Shown: positions 42,843 through 47,520 of the stretch, piece by piece | How positions within the stretch are numbered: the first letter of the stretch is position 1 | Layout: the number at the start of each line of letters is the position of its first letter | From: an uncultured Clostridia bacterium | Lineage (GTDB): Bacteria; Bacillota; Clostridia; Oscillospirales; Ruminococcaceae | Assembly (NCBI GenBank): GCA_944382845.1 | Contig: CALWNN010000089.1 | Location: forward strand, 1-47,520 | Reading direction: 5' to 3' | DNA length: 47,520 nucleotides | Position numbers and translations under genes: made by a program | The notes under the pieces: generated by a model | Told to the model about the DNA's origin: nothing | Seen by the model: only the letters and a program-made list of their open reading frames with translations | The model's database searches: none

Positions 42843-44060
42843 TCATTTCAAAATTACCTTATGGAAAACCTTCTTGCCTTTTTTTATCACAACAAAATCA
42901 GTAATTTCAATAAATGCGTTTGGATCGGTTATTTTAACATCATCAACTGAAACTCCGCCCTGAACGACAAGCCTTCTTCCCTCAGACTTTGACGGAATAA
43001 GAGAAGCTTTCATCATTAACTCGAGAATATTGATTTTTCCATCGTCAAGATCAGATGAAGTAATTTCTGTTGTAGGCATATCGTTGGAATTTCCCTTTCC
43101 ACCAAACACAGCCTTTGCAGTTTCATCAGCTTTTTTTGCCTCTTCCTCACCGTGAACAAGCTTGGTAAGTTCGTACGCAAGAAGCTCCTTAGCCTTATTG
43201 AACTGAGCCCCTTCCATTGTTTTTTCCATTTCTTCGATCTCTTCGATAGGAACAAAAGTAAGCATTTTAAGGCATTTTATAACATCGCTGTCCGAAACGT
43301 TTCTCCAGTACTGATAAAATTCGTATGGAGATGTTTTTTCAGCGTCAAGCCAAACCGCACCCTTTTCGGTTTTACCCATTTTCTTCCCTTCAGAGTTAAG
43401 AAGAAGGGTAATCGTCATTGCGTGCGCATCCTTACCAAGTTTTTTACGGATAAGTTCAGTACCTCCAAGCATATTTGCCCACTGATCATCGCCGCCGAAC
43501 TGCATATTGCAACCGTACTCCTGAAAAAGCTTATAAAAGTCATACGACTGCATTATCATGTAGTTAAATTCAAGAAAAGTAAGACCACGTTCCATTCTTT
43601 GCTTATAACATTCAAAAGTAAGCATTTTATTTACTGAGAAACAAGCGCCTACTTCCCTCAGAACATCAACATATTTCAGGTCAAGAAGCCAATCGGCATT
43701 GTTTACAACAAGAGCTTTTCCATCTGAAAAATCAATAAATCTGCTCATCTGCTTTTTGAAACATTCTACATTGTGCTGTATAGTTTCGGGAGTAAGCATT
43801 TTTCTCATATCAGACTTACCTGAAGGGTCGCCTATCATACCTGTTCCGCCGCCTAAAAGAGCGATAGGCTTATTCCCTGCCATTTGCAGACGCTTCATAA
43901 GGCAGAGTGCCATAAAATGACCTACATGAAGGCTGTCAGCTGTAGGATCAAATCCAATATAGAAAGTTGCCTTTCCTTCATTTATCATTTTACTTATTTC
44001 TTCTTCGTTAGTAAGCTGAGCCAAAAGTCCTCTTCTTTTAAGTTCTTCAAATACTGTCAC
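42843..44060 (-). CDS. tyrS: Tyrosyl-tRNA synthetase
   Basis: 405 residues, full length. Class I signatures: HIGH-like HVGHFMALCLMKRL after FYIGFDPTADS, and KMSKS-like KKMGKTEKGAVWL. Tyr-binding residues lie in ALLGGGTGMIGDPSG and FNYMIMQSYDFYKL with GGDDQWANMLGG; an S4 RNA-binding domain occupies the C-terminus (LVVQGGVSVDDVKI). It charges tRNA-Tyr. A GGAGGAAT site precedes the ATG. Expression is under a T-box leader ~470 bp upstream. Confidence 0.97.
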   Translation of the reverse strand: MTVFEELKRRGLLAQLTNEEEISKMINEGKATFYIGFDPTADSLHVGHFMALCLMKRLQMAGNKPIALLGGGTGMIGDPSGKSDMRKMLTPETIQHNVECFKKQMSRFIDFSDGKALVVNNADWLLDLKYVDVLREVGACFSVNKMLTFECYKQRMERGLTFLEFNYMIMQSYDFYKLFQEYGCNMQFGGDDQWANMLGGTELIRKKLGKDAHAMTITLLLNSEGKKMGKTEKGAVWLDAEKTSPYEFYQYWRNVSDSDVIKCLKMLTFVPIEEIEEMEKTMEGAQFNKAKELLAYELTKLVHGEEEAKKADETAKAVFGGKGNSNDMPTTEITSSDLDDGKINILELMMKASLIPSKSEGRRLVVQGGVSVDDVKITDPNAFIEITDFVVIKKGKKVFHKVILK

Positions 44061-44229
44061 TTTAAATTCCTCCGTTAATTCAATTTTACTTCCAAAATAT
44101 ATATTCTAAGCTTAATCTCAGCCGAAAATATTAATACTAATCATAAACGATGAAATCAAAAACTGATTTCACGGATATCACGTCCTTTCACGTTACTAAT
44201 ACTAAAAAATTATATTTCCTTCAAAGCTG

Positions 44230-44413
44230 TTGCTTAATGACCCTGCAACGATTGTAACTTGTCATTAACAATGACTTGTCATCGTTTAGAGTTTGCTCCT
44301 CAGGGGGTTCAGTATGGGATTCCTAATAGCCCTCACCGAAAGACTGAATTGAACCCGCCTCCTACTTATTAGAGGCAAACCTGCCGAATACTCGGCAGGG
44401 GGACATCGGCGAA
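44230..44413. repeat. Structured dispersed repeat, copy 3 (5'-truncated)
   Basis: The left GGAGCAAA arm is absent. The right half is well preserved: GTTTGCTCCTCAGGGGGTTC, then GGTTCAGT paired with ACTGAATTGAACC, a CCTGCCGAatacTCGGCAGG hairpin and the end GGGGGACATCGGCGA. The inner hairpin has a different, expanded sequence (AACGAT...ATCGTT). It lies between the T-box terminator and tyrS. Confidence 0.75.
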
Positions 44414-44532
44414 TCGGATATAGACTATCAACAAAATAAAGAGAGAAGCATAAATACTATCATCACCAAAGCAGTTTCACACTTCAAAAAAGACTGCGCT
44501 GAACTTAGCAAGTACCCCCTGTTTTAAAAAAC

Positions 44533-44790
44533 AAAAAACCTCCGGCAAGCAAAGCTTGTCAGAGGACGAATTAACCTTTGTTAAACCGTGGTACCACCTC
44601 AATTTACAGACAAAATGTCTGCCTCATTGGCACTGTAACGTGTGCAAACGGACTTCCCTACTCTTATTTTCAAAAAGTCGGCTCAAAAGATGTATTCACC
44701 GTGGTCTGTTTTCTTTCTCACACCAACCGAAAGCTCTCTTCAAAACAGATATTCACAGCTACTTGTTCCCGTCATAGCCATTTATGATTA
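44533..44790 (-). promoter_or_regulatory. T-box leader for tyrS (specifier UAC)
   Basis: On the minus strand the T-box core GAGGTGGTACCACGG (about 44587-44601) is followed by a terminator hairpin, CCTCTGACAAGC / GCTTGCCGGAGG with TTTTTT (44565-44533). Stem I upstream contains a specifier region with TAC (44694-44692) followed by A, matching tyrosine and the downstream tyrS gene. Uncharged tRNA-Tyr should stabilise the antiterminator. Confidence 0.88.
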
Positions 44791-44925
44791 ACTTTAATAA
44801 GTTTAACACATAACATTCCCATTGTCAAGACTTTTTTCTTGGCAAAATATACATTGAAATAATGCTGTATAATTTAATTTCCATTGTCCATAATTTCAAT
44901 AAGAAATTAAAATCCGGAGAGAATT

Positions 44926-45696
44926 ATGCAGTACAACAAAGTTGAAATAAGCGGAGTAAAAACCTCGGAATTAAAGGTTTTAAAAGAAAAAGAAAAAATG
45001 GAACTTCTCAGGCTTGCGCACAGCGGTGACAAAAAAGCAAGGGAAAAGCTTATAACGGGAAATCTCAGGCTTGTATTAAGCGTTATCCAGCGTTTTTCCA
45101 ACCGCTGCGACAGTTTCGATGATATTTTTCAAGTCGGCGTTATTGGACTTGTAAAAGCAGTAGACAATTTTGATACTAATCTTGACGTCAAATTCAGCAC
45201 ATATGCCGTTCCAATGATAATGGGAGAAGTAAGACGTTATCTGAGAGATAATTCAGCCATAAAAGTAAGTCGATCTGTAAAGGATGTTGCGTACAAAGCT
45301 ATGCAGGCAAAGGAAGCTTTGACTATCAGAAATCAGAAAGAGCCGACAGTTGAAGAAATAGCTGAAGAAATTGGAATCAAGCGCAGCGAGGTGGTAACCG
45401 CTCTTGAATCGATAAGCGATCCTATTTCCCTTTACGAGCCTGTATTTTCCGACAGCGGCGACACTCTTTACGTTCTTGATCAGGTTGGCGACAAAAACGA
45501 TGATATATCATGGCTGGAGGAACTGTCTATAAAGGAAGCTATTTCATCATTGCTTCCAAGGGAAAAGACTATATTAAATTTACGTTTTTTTCAGGGAAAA
45601 ACGCAAGTAGAAGTGGCTAAGGAGATAGGAATTTCTCAGGCACAGGTATCACGTCTCGAAAAAGGAGCGCTTGACAGGATAAAGGGAAGCATTTAA
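44926..45696 (+). CDS. sigG: RNA polymerase sporulation sigma factor sigma-G
   Basis: 256 residues, the exact size of sigma-G. The N-terminus MQYNKVEISGVKTSELKVL is the sigma-G signature. Region 2 has NLRLVLSVIQRFSNR, DIFQVGVIGLVKAVDNF and KFSTYAVPMIMGEVRRYLRD; region 4 is TQVEVAKEIGISQAQVSRLE. It directs late forespore genes. It is transcribed towards sigE with only 2 bp between the stop codons, which departs from the usual spoIIGA-sigE-sigG co-directional order. Confidence 0.95.
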   Translation: MQYNKVEISGVKTSELKVLKEKEKMELLRLAHSGDKKAREKLITGNLRLVLSVIQRFSNRCDSFDDIFQVGVIGLVKAVDNFDTNLDVKFSTYAVPMIMGEVRRYLRDNSAIKVSRSVKDVAYKAMQAKEALTIRNQKEPTVEEIAEEIGIKRSEVVTALESISDPISLYEPVFSDSGDTLYVLDQVGDKNDDISWLEELSIKEAISSLLPREKTILNLRFFQGKTQVEVAKEIGISQAQVSRLEKGALDRIKGSI

Positions 45697-45698
45697 AC

Positions 45699-46406
45699 TC
45701 AGCAGATTTTTTCAAGGTTTTCTCTTAGGTTTTTAATAATTCTTTTTTCAAGCCTTGAAATATATGACTGAGATATCCCTACGATATCTGCTACTTGCTT
45801 CTGCGTCATTTCCTTTTTGTATTTTCCAAGTCCGAATCGCATCTGCATTATCTGCTTTTCCCTTGGAGAAAGCTTATCTATCTGTTCTAACAGTAAGCTT
45901 TTTTCAACCTCGCTTTCGATTTTTCTATTGACCGTATCACTGTCGGTCCCAAGAATATCAGAAAGGAGAAGTTCATTTCCTTCAGAATCAAAATTAAGAG
46001 GCTCGTCAATTGAAATCTCATTTTTATGCTGGGAAGTTTTTCTCATATACATTAATATCTCGTTTTCTATACATCTTGAAGCATAAGTAGCCAGCTTGAT
46101 ATTTTTTTCAGGACAGAATGTTTTGACGGCTTTAATAAGTCCTATCGTTCCGATGGAAACAAGATCTTCAAGTCCTATTCCGGTCGATTCAAATTTTTTT
46201 GCAATATAAACCACAAGCCTTAAATTATGTATGATGAGTAGCTCTCTTCCCTTTTTATCACCTTTGGAAAGAAGTTCAAACGCCATTTTCTCTTCTTCTT
46301 TTGATAAAGGAGGCGGAAGAGTGTCTGATCCGTTTATATAGTCGATAGTGTTTGTTTTGCCAAGCAAAAAAAGCTTTATTCTTAAAATCAATTTTTTAAA
46401 TATCAT
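45699..46406 (-). CDS. sigE: RNA polymerase sporulation sigma factor sigma-E (pro-sigma-E)
   Basis: 235 residues. The N-terminal pro-sequence ([20 protein letters not shown], basic and hydrophobic, about 1-28) is followed by region 2 ([36 protein letters not shown]) and region 4 ([20 protein letters not shown]). SpoIIGA cleaves the pro-sequence to activate early mother-cell transcription. It is 15 bp after spoIIGA on the same strand, as in all spore formers. Confidence 0.95.
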   Translation of the reverse strand: MIFKKLILRIKLFLLGKTNTIDYINGSDTLPPPLSKEEEKMAFELLSKGDKKGRELLIIHNLRLVVYIAKKFESTGIGLEDLVSIGTIGLIKAVKTFCPEKNIKLATYASRCIENEILMYMRKTSQHKNEISIDEPLNFDSEGNELLLSDILGTDSDTVNRKIESEVEKSLLLEQIDKLSPREKQIMQMRFGLGKYKKEMTQKQVADIVGISQSYISRLEKRIIKNLRENLEKIC

Positions 46407-46421
46407 ATTATTACTGTCTCC

Positions 46422-47252
46422 TTATAAAAGAATTTTTGGGTCAAATAAACATCTCTCCGCCTTATCCTTTGATGGAAGAAAGCCGATGCATACGTCGGCT
46501 TTTTTCATTTTATTTTCGTAACTTACAACAATTTCGGAAGGTCTTGTGGTATAAATAACAGTTGTACCGTTTACGGTTGAAAGAGTCAGAGGATGAAGCT
46601 TGTATTTTAAAATATTATCTTCATTTTCAAGAGAAAGCTCATTCCATATTTTATCACTATAGCAAACGCAGACCGGTTTTAAATAAAAAACGTCAATCAG
46701 TCTGTTTCCTGTATCGGAAATAGCATTAAGCTTAAATTTTTTTCCGCTTATTTCAAACTCAGCCTTATATGCGGTATTCTTATCGTTATATCTATTTTTT
46801 ATAAATTCAGAAACTGATAATATTATATATGCTGTAATGGTAAAAATCACAAGCTCAAATATGCTTACATCAAAATAAACCGCTCCGTTATTTACATAAA
46901 TAACATTTCCTTTAGTCAAATTCCAAAGAATAGTGCATATACCGGTAAAGAATGTATTTATCACTATGTAAAACAACAGATATTTTAGAATTCTTTTAGG
47001 ACTTTTTGTTTTGAAGCAGATTGAAAGTCCGAAGGCTGAGATAATCAGTTTTACGAGTAGCAGTAACAACTCGTCTGTAAAGCTATTATTATCAAAAAGA
47101 ATCAAAAATGAAGCTGAACTTAAAACGAAACCTGAAAATATCATTCTTAAATTTGAACTTGCACTGTGTGATATTTTTTTCACAACAAAAAGCAAAAACA
47201 AAGATACGATAAAATTAGTTATAACAAGAACATCTATGTAAATTATTCTCAA
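46422..47252 (-). CDS. spoIIGA: Sigma-E processing peptidase SpoIIGA
   Basis: 276 residues from a TTG start with GGAGG. Five membrane segments in the first ~150 residues precede a cytoplasmic retropepsin-like domain, with the catalytic Asp in AISDTGNRLID. It is an aspartic protease that cleaves pro-sigma-E after a signal from the forespore. Expression probably depends on Spo0A via the promoter upstream. Confidence 0.92.
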   Translation of the reverse strand: MRIIYIDVLVITNFIVSLFLLFVVKKISHSASSNLRMIFSGFVLSSASFLILFDNNSFTDELLLLLVKLIISAFGLSICFKTKSPKRILKYLLFYIVINTFFTGICTILWNLTKGNVIYVNNGAVYFDVSIFELVIFTITAYIILSVSEFIKNRYNDKNTAYKAEFEISGKKFKLNAISDTGNRLIDVFYLKPVCVCYSDKIWNELSLENEDNILKYKLHPLTLSTVNGTTVIYTTRPSEIVVSYENKMKKADVCIGFLPSKDKAERCLFDPKILL

Positions 47253-47286
47253 GAAATGACCTCCTTGTCTTTAGCTTGTATAATAA

Positions 47287-47320
47287 ATTATACAGCCTTT
47301 CAAACGATAAAGTTGTCGAA
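47287..47320 (-). promoter_or_regulatory. spoIIG promoter with Spo0A box
   Basis: On the minus strand, TTCGAC (47320-47315) and TATAAT (47292-47287) are separated by 22 bp, the same non-standard spacing known for the Bacillus spoIIG promoter. An exact TGTCGAA Spo0A box lies on the plus strand at 47314-47320, overlapping the -35. Confidence 0.75.
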
Positions 47321-47345
47321 TCCTTTACCTGTCAGAACAAACAAA

Positions 47346-47376
47346 AAGACGGACCTTATATAAAAGGTCCGTCGCA
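47346..47376 (-). terminator. Terminator of the gene upstream of spoIIGA (gene outside the window)
   Basis: The stem GACGGACCTT / AAGGTCCGTC is followed on the minus strand by TTTTTGTTTG. It would end a minus-strand gene to the right (ftsZ is the usual neighbour); the insertion element starts immediately beyond it. Confidence 0.75.
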
Positions 47377-47520
47377 GTCTGTCGAAAAAGTCGCCCGAAA
47401 GGGTGGCTTTTTTGAGTCAAATATGGTATAATGAAAAGGGTGATAAAAATGCTGCAAAAGGATAAAAAAGAAAGAAATCAACTTGAGTTTGTAAGTATAG
47501 AAGAACTAGTACCAAAGGAA
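47376..47520 (+). mobile_element. Left end of an IS1182-type insertion sequence
   Basis: From CAGTCTGTCGAAAAAGTCGC onward: a terminal region with an inner hairpin (AAAAAGTCGCCC / GGGTGGCTTTTT) and a TATAAT at 47427-47432, then the transposase start. The element continues past the window edge, so its right end and target duplication cannot be seen. Confidence 0.7.
47449..47520 (+). CDS. IS1182-family transposase, N-terminal 24 residues
   Basis: The ATG at 47449 opens MLQKDKKERNQLEFVSIEEL followed by VPKE, the conserved N-terminus of IS1182-type DDE transposases. Cut off by the window end. AAAAGGGTG precedes it. Confidence 0.75.
   Translation, partial: MLQKDKKERNQLEFVSIEELVPKE

Noticed and set aside
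44556-44787. Short plus-strand ORFs in the T-box region
   Set aside because: They lie inside the tyrS T-box leader RNA and have no initiation signals.

Overview
This window is an AT-rich, low-GC Firmicutes (Clostridia) segment. It most resembles a fibre-degrading, endospore-forming Ruminococcus/Oscillospiraceae-type gut or rumen bacterium. The support is a sporulation gene set (sigE, sigG, sigK, spoIIGA, ytfJ/gerW, a ylmC/ymxH-type gene, a spoIIQ-like LytM gene, a cwlD-like amidase), a membrane-anchored GH5 endoglucanase with a carbohydrate-binding-type module, a surface protein with acidic/Ser linkers, a T-box leader and clostridial protein families (DUF2953, DUF5685, GGGtGRT). No plasmid or phage backbone is visible. 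The window looks like a contig: the left edge holds a broken pseudouridine synthase gene and the right edge stops inside an IS1182-type transposase.

Layout. 1-5000 (minus strand): rluB/rsuA fragment, dacF-type carboxypeptidase, ytfJ, DUF2953, scpB, scpA and a site-2-type protease. 5.2-11.2 kb: rpmB (plus), then an LtaS-like sulfatase, tsf, rpsB, a YlmC-like protein and a Cys-rich protein (minus). 11.3-13.4 kb: anchored endoglucanase. 13.5-15.1 kb (plus): rsmD, coaD and a coiled-coil gene. 15.3-21.1 kb (minus): an accessory region with an ABC-2 exporter, two small proteins, two paralogous membrane-anchored proteins and a TAG-interrupted exported protein; it carries traces of tandem duplication. 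21.7-27.7 kb (minus): DUF368 protein, GGGtGRT protein plus NifU-like protein behind a structured leader, tRNA-His/Arg/Gly, a TVP38/DedA-like protein, a membrane protein and a DnaJ-domain protein. 27.7-32.3 kb: DUF5685, sigK, a surface protein, the SpoIIQ-like protein and a small acidic membrane protein. 32.4-40.9 kb (minus): rsmE, a membrane protein, gpmI-tpiA-pgk (lower glycolysis), degV, trmL and cwlD. 41.2-44.8 kb: prs-like gene (plus) and tyrS with its T-box (minus). 44.9-47.5 kb: sigG (plus) tail-to-tail with spoIIGA-sigE (minus), then the IS.

How genes work together: spoIIGA encodes the protease that activates pro-sigma-E. sigG, sigK, the SpoIIQ-like protein, CwlD, YtfJ and DacF would act later in spore development. 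A Spo0A box overlaps the -35 of a spoIIG promoter with a 22-bp spacer. ScpA/ScpB act in chromosome segregation. The DUF368 and TVP38/DedA-like proteins may both handle undecaprenyl phosphate or other lipid carriers.

Most unusual signals: (1) a dispersed ~200-nt structured non-coding repeat with three long copies (near 33.2, 38.6 and 44.3 kb) and fragments, always in the same orientation in front of minus-strand genes, one of them lodged between the tyrS T-box and tyrS; (2) a compact double-hairpin leader before the poorly understood NifU-like/GGGtGRT pair; (3) the ABC-exporter region, with an exactly repeated 82-bp piece of the permease gene and small ORFs. All functions are read from sequence by eye; no database search was possible.
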